NCBI RefSeq assembly: GCF_013285385.1
Contig: NZ_CP054212.1
Span: 3,906,001-3,970,000 of the forward strand
Source: Paramixta manurensis
Lineage (GTDB): Bacteria; Pseudomonadota; Gammaproteobacteria; Enterobacterales; Enterobacteriaceae
DNA length: 64,000 nt
Direction: 5' to 3'
Numbering within the stretch: position 1 is the stretch's first letter; each line of letters opens with the position of its first letter. Of this stretch, positions 25,150 through 33,394 are shown in pieces. The translations under genes and the position numbers were made by a program. The notes beneath the pieces were generated by a model. The model made no database searches and was not told the origin of the DNA. It worked only from the letters and a program-made list of their open reading frames with translations.

Positions 25150-26037
25150 TTAATGCTGCATTTGCTGCAATATCCATTCCCGTAATTGCCTGACATCCGC
25201 CCGCTGCGCGCTATCTTCCAGCGTAAGAAATAAATAACGGGCGCCGGGAAGCGGAGCATCAAACGGGGTAATCAACATTCCGCGCCGCAATAGATCACCC
25301 GCCAGTAACTCGCTGGCGATAACCACCCCTTGCCCGGCTACCGCCGCCTGTAAGGCATGTGTTTCGTCGCTAAAACGCACACCTTTATTGACATCAAGCC
25401 GGTCGGGCCCATACCGTTTTTTCCAGTTCGCCCAATCCGGCGACTCGGCGGGAACATGTCGATTTTCAACATGGAATAGCGGAACATCCAGCAAATCCGA
25501 CGGTTGTGTTAAGCCAAGCGCCGGGCTCGCGACCACCAGAAACCGATCTTCAAATAACAGGGTGTTGTGCAACCCCGCCTCCTCGGTTTCCCGATAGCGA
25601 ATAGCAATGTTCACCGTCCTTTGGGTTAAATCCACCCGCTCAACACTGGTATGTAACCGTAAATCAATGGCGGGAAACTGCGTTTTAAAATCAGCCAGAC
25701 GGGGAATTAACCAGTTAGTTAAAAAGTTCGAAGTGGTCGTAATGGTCAATGCTGGCGATTGTTGGCGATGATTTATTTGCGCCATGGTCTCCTCAAGCGC
25801 GGTAAAGGCCTGTTTGGTTCCGGCATATAAAATATTTCCGGTTTCGGTCAGGCTGACTCCTCGCGCGTTGCGCTCGAAAACCCGGCAGTTTAGCGTGCTC
25901 TCCAGTAAACGAATCTGATGGCTTACCGCCGTCGCGCTCACATTGAGCTGCTCAGCCGCATGTTTAAAACTCAGCGAACCGGCAACCATATGGAAGGCCC
26001 GTAAAGCACCCAGAGGGGGAAGTGACACTTTTTTCAT
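25150..26037 (-). CDS. LysR-family regulator, GcvA-like
   Basis: 295 residues. Winged helix at residues 6-65 (PPLGALRAFHMVAGSLSFKHAAEQLNVSATAVSHQIRLLE), the GcvA/AmpR-type arrangement, then a substrate-binding domain (FLTNWLIPRLADFKTQFPAIDLRLH). The gene is divergent from the membrane-protein gene at 26169. LysR proteins often control the divergent neighbour, but no clear T-N11-A dyad stands out. Inducer unknown. Confidence 0.9.
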   Translation of the reverse strand: MKKVSLPPLGALRAFHMVAGSLSFKHAAEQLNVSATAVSHQIRLLESTLNCRVFERNARGVSLTETGNILYAGTKQAFTALEETMAQINHRQQSPALTITTTSNFLTNWLIPRLADFKTQFPAIDLRLHTSVERVDLTQRTVNIAIRYRETEEAGLHNTLLFEDRFLVVASPALGLTQPSDLLDVPLFHVENRHVPAESPDWANWKKRYGPDRLDVNKGVRFSDETHALQAAVAGQGVVIASELLAGDLLRRGMLITPFDAPLPGARYLFLTLEDSAQRADVRQLREWILQQMQH

Positions 26038-26168
26038 GATGAGTTATTTTCACCTAACAATGAAAACGATGACTTTGAATGCATTGTACACAAAGAATAA
26101 TATGCGTTCATCGCATCCGGAAGGATGAATTTTAGCCATCATAAAAGATAACCAGTCTGGAGAAGATG

Positions 26169-26756
26169 ATGACCCATTTCCCCTTTCGGCAAGAGACACA
26201 AACTGAGATTCAGGCAGGTGGCAGCGCTGAGGTATTAACGTGGAGCGTGCTGACGGCAGAAACGGCATTACTGAGCATGCTTTGTTCGGGCCGAACATTA
26301 TTATTTAGCGTCAGCCTATTAATACTTCTGGGCTGTGCTGTGGCAGCTGGTTTTATGAGTGGCCGTAACCGAGTGTTCAGCCAAATAAACCCGCTCAGAC
26401 AGAGCTATTGGGGATTTATTCTCAGCGCCGCTGGCATATTGTTGATAATGCTCTCCCGCCAGGCGTTCACAAGCGAGGAATTACTCTGGTTAGGCGTAGT
26501 GATTTCAGGCGTAGGAATAGGAAGCGTTTACCCGGTCGTCTCATTGTGTGGCATCGGTAATCGCCACCCTCGTTTACGACGCCGGGTGCGGATCATTTTA
26601 TCGGGTCTGGTTACCCTGTCGCTGGTGCTATTCATCCGGTATAAGTGTGGCGGAGTAAGCGGGTTTTCACTGGCAGCCGCGATTAGCGTGGATATTGCTT
26701 TGCTGGGCGCGATATTGAGCAAAATCACACTGGATGATCTGCCATGTAACGGTTAA
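26169..26756 (+). CDS. Hypothetical membrane protein with about five spans
   Basis: 195 residues from ATG 26169 (or 196 from the adjacent ATG 26166); GGAG lies close upstream. A polar N-terminal 20 residues are followed by hydrophobic helices near 25-60, 78-95, 102-125, 140-158 and 165-185. The pattern resembles small multi-span inner-membrane proteins; no family is recognised. It is divergent from a LysR gene and lies at the edge of the accessory region. Codon use looks ordinary. Confidence 0.6.
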   Translation: MTHFPFRQETQTEIQAGGSAEVLTWSVLTAETALLSMLCSGRTLLFSVSLLILLGCAVAAGFMSGRNRVFSQINPLRQSYWGFILSAAGILLIMLSRQAFTSEELLWLGVVISGVGIGSVYPVVSLCGIGNRHPRLRRRVRIILSGLVTLSLVLFIRYKCGGVSGFSLAAAISVDIALLGAILSKITLDDLPCNG

Positions 26757-27207
26757 GCGGCGAATGAAATGTGCGCCAGGCAAACCGGGTATTACTGAGA
26801 ATAACCTGAATATCAGACATGCTGATGCGTGCCTTTATTAGAAGAGTAAGCACGTAATACACTGGGCACAGGTACTCTGTAGAATGAGAAAATTGACGGC
26901 TTATCTTCTTTGCGCTGCCAGATGGATCACATTTCGCTTCCATCCAGCTATAGAGTCCGCTATGAGCGAAAAGCGGAAGTACGAATACGAAATTGTGCAT
27001 ATGATTATGGGGCTTTACGCGTAGTGCTCTTCTCCAAGAACATAATCAGTCATGTCGGAAGGTCTCTAAAGTGAATGTAGCGGATTTCAGGGGGACTCTA
27101 CAACGCCCCCCGGTACCACAACGTCTGCAGGAGCCGTTTACCGTGGTGGTTTTGGATAGCAAAAATCTCGAAGAGATATTGGGGCCTGCATAGTCCCAAC
27201 TGAGATT
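26757..27207. other. Gene-poor stretch at the left edge of the accessory region
   Basis: I see no convincing gene here. It contains one copy of a 23-base hairpin repeat (26955-26978), and a weak minus-strand stem with a T-run at 27160-27177 that could end the small-protein transcript (ATCTC/GAGAT). Base composition and stray stops suggest decayed DNA. Confidence 0.5.
26955..26978. repeat. Short hairpin repeat, copy 1
   Basis: GTCCGCTATGAGCGAAAAGC-type unit, with TCCGCT (26956-26961) pairing with AGCGGA (26972-26977). A near-identical unit occurs at 31114-31137, also in non-coding DNA. Confidence 0.5.
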
Positions 27208-27360
27208 TTAGCGTTTTTTTGGAGGAGGATTTTCAACTTGATTTGGTTGGCTTTGGCGTGGAGGCTGGTAACCATTGTTGACTGGTGCCCGAGGAATTTC
27301 AGTTGTTCTTGGCGGCTGCCAGCCATCTTGAGCAATTCCTTTACCGACTTTATCTGACAT
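27208..27360 (-). CDS. Small proline-rich protein, partner of the DUF6338 gene
   Basis: 50 residues: begins MSDKVGKGIAQDGWQPP and ends NQVENPPPKKR, with GWQPP and GYQPP repeats and no hydrophobic segment. GGAG lies 6 bases before ATG 27360. It starts 14 bases after the DUF6338 stop on the same strand, so the two form an operon. The frame is clean and the composition is clearly protein-like. A short, soluble, Pro/Lys-rich protein next to a membrane protein suggests a regulator or docking peptide. Function unknown. Confidence 0.65.
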   Translation of the reverse strand: MSDKVGKGIAQDGWQPPRTTEIPRAPVNNGYQPPRQSQPNQVENPPPKKR

Positions 27361-27374
27361 AATTTCTCCGTTTT

Positions 27375-27983
27375 CTATGGTGTCACTGGTGTACTGGTTA
27401 TCTCGATAAACTCTATACTTTCGATCTCACTAGTCAAAATGATAATACCAAGTGTATCGCTTAATTTATGATCAAGATCACCATCGACATCTAAAGCCCA
27501 ATGTTGTTCAAGGTAAATTTGTTCAGGTTCGGGAGAACTTGATGCAAAAGACTCTGAATCATATCGGCCGCCGTATTTCTTCCCGCTTTTAAGCGTCACT
27601 ATCACCCAACATTTTTTACCTTGCCTAAAATAATAATCCCATGGCCTACCAGTTGGGTGAGGCATATAATGCGTAAACCAACGCCGAGTCCTAATAAGGA
27701 TCAACAACAATGGCAGCGCAATAGGAAGAATAAAGAAAGTAAACAAATAAAAAAGATAGTAATAGACAGGGTGGTTAACCATCACTGACGAAGTTTCTAC
27801 GTAGTAGATAGGTATTAATAAAAAAGAGTAGTTTATACAACTATATGCGACAACATCAATTAGTGTTTTAGAATAGTCCTGCCCCGGTCTAGACTGAAAC
27901 ACATCATATATTTTCATACTAATAAACCCAGGCATTACAAACAGTACAAAAATAAGAAGTTTACTTTTTTCCCATATATCCAT
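27375..27983 (-). CDS. DUF6338-family membrane protein
   Basis: 202 residues, AGGGA before ATG 27983. Three to four membrane helices in the first 110 residues (LLIFVLFVMPGFISMKIYDVF, then YSCINYSFLLIPIYY and LFYLFTFFILPIALPLLLIL). A soluble C-terminal half follows, with a beta-rich SH3-like section (CWVIVTLKSGKKYGGRYDSESFASS) and YLEQHW. The gene is AT-rich against its surroundings, a sign of transfer. The family has no established function. The small proline-rich gene downstream is a probable partner: an SH3-like fold could bind such a peptide. Confidence 0.75.
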   Translation of the reverse strand: MDIWEKSKLLIFVLFVMPGFISMKIYDVFQSRPGQDYSKTLIDVVAYSCINYSFLLIPIYYVETSSVMVNHPVYYYLFYLFTFFILPIALPLLLILIRTRRWFTHYMPHPTGRPWDYYFRQGKKCWVIVTLKSGKKYGGRYDSESFASSSPEPEQIYLEQHWALDVDGDLDHKLSDTLGIIILTSEIESIEFIEITSTPVTP

Positions 27984-28494
27984 TTTTATCCCTGCTAGCT
28001 AACTTGCAGTTAAGGCCTAGATGAGGCTATGAAGTAGAGTATCTGCACAATATCGAGGTACAGCGGATTGTCAGTAGCACCAAAGCACGCTAGAGTCAGG
28101 CAGCTTGTAGTCTTTTTCGCCAAGATTTACAGTCTCTGCGTGCCACAAGTTTAGTTTCACAGGCGCCTACCTCAAACTCAGATACCCGATTATGTACTAG
28201 TTTTAAATTGGGATTGCAACTGCAAAAGGCGGATAACTCTGGGTAAACTAAACAGACAACGCTATGAAAAATACCGAAATGGACAAATGAGTATAGTGTG
28301 TATGAAACGATGATGTGGGGTCTATCTAGTATACCATGTCCACCCTTGGTTAAAAGTTATCAGAGTTGTCTGCCATGAGCGAAGAGCTGACAACTATAGG
28401 GCAGGATCGTCTACCTGTAAGTATCCCGCATAATCGTGCCATTCACATTTAGAGATCATCCGGCATAATCAATCTGCCAACGAAGGAGATCGCT
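27984..28494. other. Non-coding, AT-rich stretch before an IS3 remnant
   Basis: No gene is supported here. The last 80 bases or so, up to the OrfA start, look like the end of an insertion sequence. The rest shows nothing I can name. Confidence 0.4.
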
Positions 28495-28620
28495 ATGCGT
28501 AAAGCCCGTTTTACTGAGCATCAGATCATCGCTGTGATTAAGTCGGTTGAAGCCGGACGAACCGGTAAGCTACGCCGAACCGCCAGAAGCTGCGTTTCGG
28601 GCTTGGTGGCTCGGATCTGA
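28495..28620 (+). pseudogene. IS3-family transposase OrfA fragment
   Basis: ATG 28495 (GAAGGAGATCGCT before it) reads MRKARFTEHQIIAVIKSVEAGRT, the N-terminus of IS407/IS3-type OrfA. Homology breaks at about 28562 (expected VKDVCREAGIS); the frame then runs on in unrelated sequence to a stop at 28620. Only the helix-turn-helix start remains. The rest of the element is gone. Confidence 0.8.
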
Positions 28621-28703
28621 AGGCTAATGCACGGTTCATTCACGTGGCGATTAGCCTGTGTGCTTTAAAGGACTTGAGCTGGGAGGGCTCATCGCCGGTA
28701 TGA
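28569..28703 (+). pseudogene. Unidentified coding remnant fused to the IS3 fragment
   Basis: A second frame just after the OrfA break reads ATPNRQKLRFGLGGSDLKAN and on to a stop at 28703, 44 codons of protein-like sequence without a start. It looks like the C-terminus of a gene whose front was lost. I do not recognise the family. Confidence 0.35.
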
Positions 28704-28804
28704 GCAGAGATTAGACATTGATTGAAGAACATGCGCAAAAGAGAAAAAAGCCGTGGACATCGACCGCAACTTCTGCCGTTAAATACATGTTAGCCTCTTT
28801 AAAT

Positions 28805-29812
28805 TTACGCGGGTCCAAAACTAATTATTTCGCCGATCGCTGATCCAACCGGAGGTGCTGTTACTCCTTTTCTCAAATCGATTCTCATCACCATGTCATT
28901 ACCCTGAGTTTTTCCATTAATGAGATCAATTAAAGTCAATAGGTCCTCATGAAACTCACTAATAGTTTTCGGTTTATTGGGTATTTTTACACTGCTGTGC
29001 TCCATGGTAAGCAGGTTAACTTTTGGAAATGTCATTCCATTAGGTAAATTTAGGCTTCTCATTTTCAGAGCGGTTTTACCGTGCTCAAGGAATGGATGTA
29101 ATTTTAATGCAGCTAGCAGCGCAATTATTTCTATAGGCAATTTTGTGGCATATTTGTTCAGGAAGTCATCGATTCCAGAACTGAATTTTGAGTTTTCCTG
29201 ATCGATGTAGTTCCCCCATAACATCCTCCCTTTCCCGTATCTCGTTTCATCAGATAAAAAATCTTGCCTGCAAATTTGGTCATAGTAACTTTGATTGAAC
29301 AGTTCCCGAGGATTAGCGACCAGAGTATCACCATGCTGTGTTGTCGTGACCTTATAGGTTTCAGCAAGGATCCCAAGAAATTCAATGACCACTGGCTTAA
29401 GAATCGTTAGCAGTTTAGAAAGGTTCTTCTCTTCAGTTTCTTTCTCTTCTTCTTGTCTGGCAAAGTCCTTCCTGTCACTTAATTGGTGGGAGATGGCATT
29501 CAAAAATAGGCCAATAAATACAACACCAAAAACCACCTGTGCTGATATAGTGAGAAGTAATGGAGATGCGTCTAATTTTGGTGTGATATCACCATATCCT
29601 AAAGTTGTGATGGTCACGATGCTAAAATATAATGACTGCACGAAACTGATGGGTGAATGGTCAAAGTCGTTTTTAAAACAAAAAGAGTATATAAAAGTGA
29701 ATACGATAATGTTGATAAGATAAAAAATTGTATATACCAATGGTGAAAAAGAGGTTAATCCAGATCTTTTACCCCGGTTAGCTTTTTTCTCCACGATGCC
29801 GTCATGATTCAT
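28805..29812 (-). CDS. Two-TM potassium channel family protein
   Basis: 335 residues from ATG 29812; a TTG nine codons earlier has no ribosome site. Outer helix at about 25-45, pore loop ending in the selectivity filter TLGYGD (70-75), inner helix at about 85-105, then about 225 cytoplasmic residues with a Glu/Lys-rich coiled stretch (RQEEEKETEEKNLSKLL) and no RCK/TrkA-N or cyclic-nucleotide domain I recognise. The channel should conduct K+ and be gated by the C-terminal domain. It lies 125 bases downstream of a TIR gene on the same strand. Confidence 0.85.
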   Translation of the reverse strand: MNHDGIVEKKANRGKRSGLTSFSPLVYTIFYLINIIVFTFIYSFCFKNDFDHSPISFVQSLYFSIVTITTLGYGDITPKLDASPLLLTISAQVVFGVVFIGLFLNAISHQLSDRKDFARQEEEKETEEKNLSKLLTILKPVVIEFLGILAETYKVTTTQHGDTLVANPRELFNQSYYDQICRQDFLSDETRYGKGRMLWGNYIDQENSKFSSGIDDFLNKYATKLPIEIIALLAALKLHPFLEHGKTALKMRSLNLPNGMTFPKVNLLTMEHSSVKIPNKPKTISEFHEDLLTLIDLINGKTQGNDMVMRIDLRKGVTAPPVGSAIGEIISFGPA

Positions 29813-29937
29813 ATCAGTTTCTGTCCTTCGTTTTTTCAACAGACGGAAGGCCTGATTAACAGGCCTGCCGTAGTTAGTGATAGTTTAAACCTGAACACTC
29901 TTACACTCGGGTCGATTATTCCTAGCGAACTAGGCCA

Positions 29938-30627
29938 CTACAGGGTCGCCAGCTCGGCGATTTTGGACGCGACAACGGCCATGGTGTCTTCGCCCGTGTC
30001 TAAGCCACTACGTGAAGCAAGCAAAGGGCTCACATTACGAAGTTCTTCATAGGTTGTGTTATGCACGATGGGCACAAGTTGGTTACCCGCTAAAAGTGCT
30101 GATAGCTCCTTGTCCGCAACGCCTTCTTTGGGAAGCCTGTTGAGCAGCGCCGGCGTTACCAACACAAGTCCGATCCGCGAATTTGCCAGTCCCTTATCGA
30201 TGGCCCGCATCATCGGTACCCCTAGTCCGAGATCTTTCTCACTGAACCAGACTTTTACGCCAGCTGCTTCAAGTAAGTCATGTAATTCCTTTGCCGCGCC
30301 TTGCCTGTCATCCCATGCGTGGCATAGAAAGACGTCGCGAAGATCGGGTTGCTGTGCTGCTCGTGTCTCAACGGTTTCACGTATCGGAGTAAGAGAGCGG
30401 ATCTCGTTTGGTGTGTATAACACGGATGAACCTGCCGGAGACCAGCGAGGTTTACTTCTGCTGAGTCCGGAAGAGTTACTTCCACCGCCTCCTCCATTGC
30501 CTCCGGCAGGAGAATAGGAAGTGGTGGAATAGGAGCGGTAGCTGCTAAAGCGACTTCCGCATGCTGGGCAATTTGCTCGTGCGCTTGCAGAGCGGTGCCC
30601 TTGTCTTGGCGCTGTGCATCTGGACAT
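29938..30627 (-). CDS. TIR-domain protein with Cys- and Gly/Ser-rich N-terminus
   Basis: 229 residues. N-terminus MSRCTAPRQGHRSASARANC and CPACGS (Cys4, Cys20, Cys23) resembles a small zinc ribbon, then a Gly/Ser linker (residues 30-60). The TIR domain spans about 97-229: RDVFLCHAWDDRQGAAKEL, VWFSEKDLGLGVPMM, SRIGLVLVTPALL and ADKEL, with Glu174 at the position of the NADase catalytic Glu. Bacterial TIR domains cleave NAD+ or make cyclic-ADP-ribose signals in antiphage defence. The K+ channel gene follows. An effector role is inferred. Confidence 0.85.
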   Translation of the reverse strand: MSRCTAPRQGHRSASARANCPACGSRFSSYRSYSTTSYSPAGGNGGGGGSNSSGLSRSKPRWSPAGSSVLYTPNEIRSLTPIRETVETRAAQQPDLRDVFLCHAWDDRQGAAKELHDLLEAAGVKVWFSEKDLGLGVPMMRAIDKGLANSRIGLVLVTPALLNRLPKEGVADKELSALLAGNQLVPIVHNTTYEELRNVSPLLASRSGLDTGEDTMAVVASKIAELATL

Positions 30628-30964
30628 ACCTTAATGTTTCCATATGTAATTATAGGATTCATTAAGTTACCTTCATGGTGCCCAATTTTCAATCAATCCA
30701 TCTCTTTTAATTGAATGGCCAGATGTCTGGGTAATATTAATAACTCTTTTTTATCAAGTTGTTATATTTGAATATATTCTTTTTTTTGCAGGTGATAAGG
30801 TGAGGAATGGTCCTGATTACTCAAGTATCAGCCACTTTGCTTAGAGCAAAATGCGCTCAAACCAGTCGCATCGTCAGTTAACAAGAAATAACTTATTCAG
30901 ATGAGGGTTGCCGAATCCACTGCCCACAATGTGGAGTTCAGCGGCAGTCCTGACGTCGTGCTTT

Positions 30965-31057
30965 GCTGAGGATTCCATTGAGCGGATACATCGCTGTTTC
31001 CTGAAGGTTCTGGGATTTAAGAAGGCGTACCCTGTTGATCAGCTCCCCCCCAACTAA
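30965..31057 (+). pseudogene. Unidentified C-terminal coding remnant
   Basis: The frame reads AEDSIERIHRCFLKVLGFKK and then AYPVDQLPPN, stop at 31057. It is protein-like but has no start codon and no partner gene. Family not recognised. Confidence 0.3.
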
Positions 31058-31113
31058 ATGTTATTAGCTACTTCCGCTCCTGGCACGGAACGGACAATCC
31101 TACTGCCAGCCAG

Positions 31114-31137
31114 GTCCGCTCTGAGCGAACAGCGGAG
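31114..31137. repeat. Short hairpin repeat, copy 2
   Basis: TCCGCT (31115-31120), CTGAGCGAAC, AGCGGA (31131-31136); differs from the copy at 26955 by two bases in the loop. Confidence 0.5.
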
Positions 31138-31356
31138 GTATAGCCACAAACTAATGCGTTAGTTTTCCTGAAAACAACAATATAAGCAGAAGAGAATGGC
31201 TTATATAATCCTCAGTTAGCGGATGGTTAGAATTTCCCGCCTCTACCTCTTTGAAAAAGTAGTGTCAGTCTGGCCTTGATATTAATGACAAAAAACCAAA
31301 TGCACTTTATATCGGTTCTTTACAGGCTAAGCGGCAACAGGAATAAATTTTCCTTG

Positions 31357-31974
31357 TTAATTAATAACCTGCCTGACTCCTAACAGCATAATCAACCCAC
31401 CGCACAGCCTATCAATGACTTTTTTGGCCCGCTGGTAAGCAGAGGAAATGCGAGATTGAGAAAGCGTGATGGCCACAGACCCGTACCAGAGTGATGCAAT
31501 GATGCCAACCACGCCGAGCATAGCAATAAATGTGCCCGCAGATACGTGCGCCGGAGCGGCAGTGGAAAAGATGGCTGCGTAAAAAGCCATAGATTTCGGA
31601 TTACCGATATTAGTAACCACTCCCTGGGTAAAGGATTGACGAAAACTTCCTGACAATACTGTATTTTCGTTCGCAGCAGGCTGGCTTCCCGCATTGAGGA
31701 TTAACCGTAAGCCAAACCACAGCAGATACCCTGCCCCTAATATTTTTACCACCAACGCAACCCACGGGAATGCGGCAAATACCAAACCTATTCCGCCGAT
31801 GGCACAACCTGCCCAGAATAGGTTAACCACCACAATACCGGCGACCAGCGCAAGGGCGGCCGAGCGCGTAGAAGCGACCGCTTTATGTACCACAGCGACA
31901 AAATTTGGCCCTGGTATCACCACGCCAGCGAGATAAATCAGCAGCACGGTAAGAACTGCGTGTGTATCAATCAT
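31357..31974 (-). CDS. LysE/RhtB-family amino-acid exporter
   Basis: 205 residues with a perfect AAGGAGG. Six hydrophobic segments. The LysE signature VIPGPNFVAVVHKAVAS is at residues 19-35, and GNPKSMAFYAAIFS is typical of RhtB members. It exports an amino acid or related compound. It lies next to, and diverges from, the methionine synthase pair mesX-mesD, so a methionine or homocysteine link is possible but not shown. Confidence 0.9.
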   Translation of the reverse strand: MIDTHAVLTVLLIYLAGVVIPGPNFVAVVHKAVASTRSAALALVAGIVVVNLFWAGCAIGGIGLVFAAFPWVALVVKILGAGYLLWFGLRLILNAGSQPAANENTVLSGSFRQSFTQGVVTNIGNPKSMAFYAAIFSTAAPAHVSAGTFIAMLGVVGIIASLWYGSVAITLSQSRISSAYQRAKKVIDRLCGGLIMLLGVRQVIN

Positions 31975-31999
31975 GTAACCTCCTTATAACTCACTGACG

Positions 32000-32125
32000 T
32001 TAAAAGATTTTAAACGCATCTTCAACCACTGACCACCCATTATGCCATGACATCTCCCGTTGAATGGCATCCACATACTTCGCTGAATATTTCATCCCAC
32101 GATTAGCCGCTCTAACCCCCACAAC
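32000..32125 (-). pseudogene. Coding remnant of unknown family
   Basis: The minus frame, open from about 32125, reads ...VVGVRAANRGMKYSAKYVDA and continues to FKIF, stop at 32000. It looks like the conserved C-terminus of a protein. Upstream the frame is broken by stops, consistent with a frameshift. Not recognised. Confidence 0.3.
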
Positions 32126-32384
32126 CTTCCGGGGTGAACCCTACGGAAATCGTCTTCAGCAGCCACGCCGTTGCCGGGCGCACGCCTCATCATGAAGATG
32201 ACTCATGTTCAATGAAATTAAATCACTTTTACTCACCCAACGAGTCAGGCATAAAAGATGCATTGTTATTAACTATAGATATATAAAGCCTGCTAAATGA
32301 GAGTATCAGAAAACAAATCCTGAAAATCGTGAATAGCAAGCAATAAAACCAGATTTATATCAGAAGTTAGGATACCAGATTACG
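32126..32384. promoter_or_regulatory. Upstream region of mesX
   Basis: This is the upstream half of the gap between lysE and mesX. The last 150 bases are AT-rich (TATAGATATATA near 32280) and probably hold the mesX promoter. I found no MetJ-box-like AGACGTCT and no S-box. A GCAT-AAAAG-ATGC stem lies near 32250. Confidence 0.3.
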
Positions 32385-33368
32385 ATGAATAATAAATTTT
32401 CCTTCACTATTAAGAGCATTCGTTTCGACGAAAATTATAACCCTTCTCAAAATACGCGTATTACCACCAACTTTGCTAATTTAGCCAGAGGTGAGCAACG
32501 CCAGCAGAACTTGCGCAACGCCTTAGTGATGATTGACAATCGTTTCAATGCGTTAGCGCATTGGGATAACCCTAAGGGAGACCGTTACTCAGTCGAACTG
32601 GAAATTATTTCCGCTGAATTAAGTATCGATATTGAAGACAACCGTGGCACATTCCCGGTGATTGAAATATTGAAAACGAATATCGTTGATAAGCAAACCA
32701 ACGAGCGTATTGAAGGTATTGTAGGGAATAATTTCTCCTCTTACGTGCGTGATTATGATTTTAGCGTCTTACTGCCGGATCATAATAAAAACACCGCCCA
32801 ATTTAGCATTCCTGATAATTTTGGTGTGTTACATGGCAATATATTTAAATATTTTATCGATTCAGAGGCCTACAGAGAGAATTTTAATAAAACGCCGGTT
32901 ATTTGCTTAAGTGTTTCAAGCAAAAACATCTATTACAGAACGGGCAATGAGCATCCTGTATTAGGCATCGAATATCAGCAAGATGAACCTTCATTGACCG
33001 ATGCATACTTTAATAAAATGGGGTTACGTGCTCGCTACTTTATGCCACCCAATAGTGTTGCGCCTTTGGCTTTTTATTTTAATGGCGACCTACTGAGCGA
33101 TTACACCAATCTTGAGCTGATTAGTACCATCAGCACGATGGAGACTTTCCAAAAGATTTACCGGCCTGAGATTTATAATGCTAACTCTGTGGCAGCACAA
33201 TGCTATCAACCAAGCCTGAATCAACAGGATTATTCTTTAACTCGAATTGTTTATGATCGAGAAGAACGTAGCCAGTTAGCGATTGAGCAAGGGAAGTTTA
33301 CTGAAGAGAAATTCATTAAACCCTACCAAACCATTCTCGAACAATGGTCTGCTAATTGCGTTCTTTGA
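32385..33368 (+). CDS. mesX: DUF1852 protein MesX, accessory to methionine synthase MesD
   Basis: 327 residues. Features of DUF1852 include FTIKSIRFDENYNPSQNTRITTNFANLARGEQR at the N-terminus and the downstream ALAHWDNPKGDRYSVELEI and SLTDAYFNKMGLRARYFMPP stretches. DUF1852 (MesX) is known to be required by the short MetE-like enzyme MesD in folate-independent methionine synthesis, together with oxygen. The mesD gene follows 26 bases later. The ribosome site before ATG 32385 is weak (TTAGGA, 12 bases away). Confidence 0.85.
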   Translation: MNNKFSFTIKSIRFDENYNPSQNTRITTNFANLARGEQRQQNLRNALVMIDNRFNALAHWDNPKGDRYSVELEIISAELSIDIEDNRGTFPVIEILKTNIVDKQTNERIEGIVGNNFSSYVRDYDFSVLLPDHNKNTAQFSIPDNFGVLHGNIFKYFIDSEAYRENFNKTPVICLSVSSKNIYYRTGNEHPVLGIEYQQDEPSLTDAYFNKMGLRARYFMPPNSVAPLAFYFNGDLLSDYTNLELISTISTMETFQKIYRPEIYNANSVAAQCYQPSLNQQDYSLTRIVYDREERSQLAIEQGKFTEEKFIKPYQTILEQWSANCVL

Positions 33369-33394
33369 TTAACCCAAACACAGGGGCATCTCGT

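Larger units (their letters stand above)
30693..31356. other. Non-coding region with decayed fragments
   Basis: About 660 bases without an intact gene. It contains an open fragment at 30965-31057 and a hairpin repeat at 31114-31137. Nothing else is recognisable. Confidence 0.45.

Noticed and set aside
26725..27000. 91-codon minus-strand frame
   Set aside because: No ribosome site, low-complexity composition, and it overlaps the end of the membrane-protein gene and the hairpin repeat.
27138..27335. 65-codon minus-strand frame
   Set aside because: It overlaps the 50-residue proline-rich gene in another frame; that gene has a better ribosome site and operon spacing.
30255..30692. 145-codon minus-strand frame overlapping the TIR gene
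   Set aside because: The frame containing the TIR motifs and the Cys-rich N-terminus is clearly the coding one.
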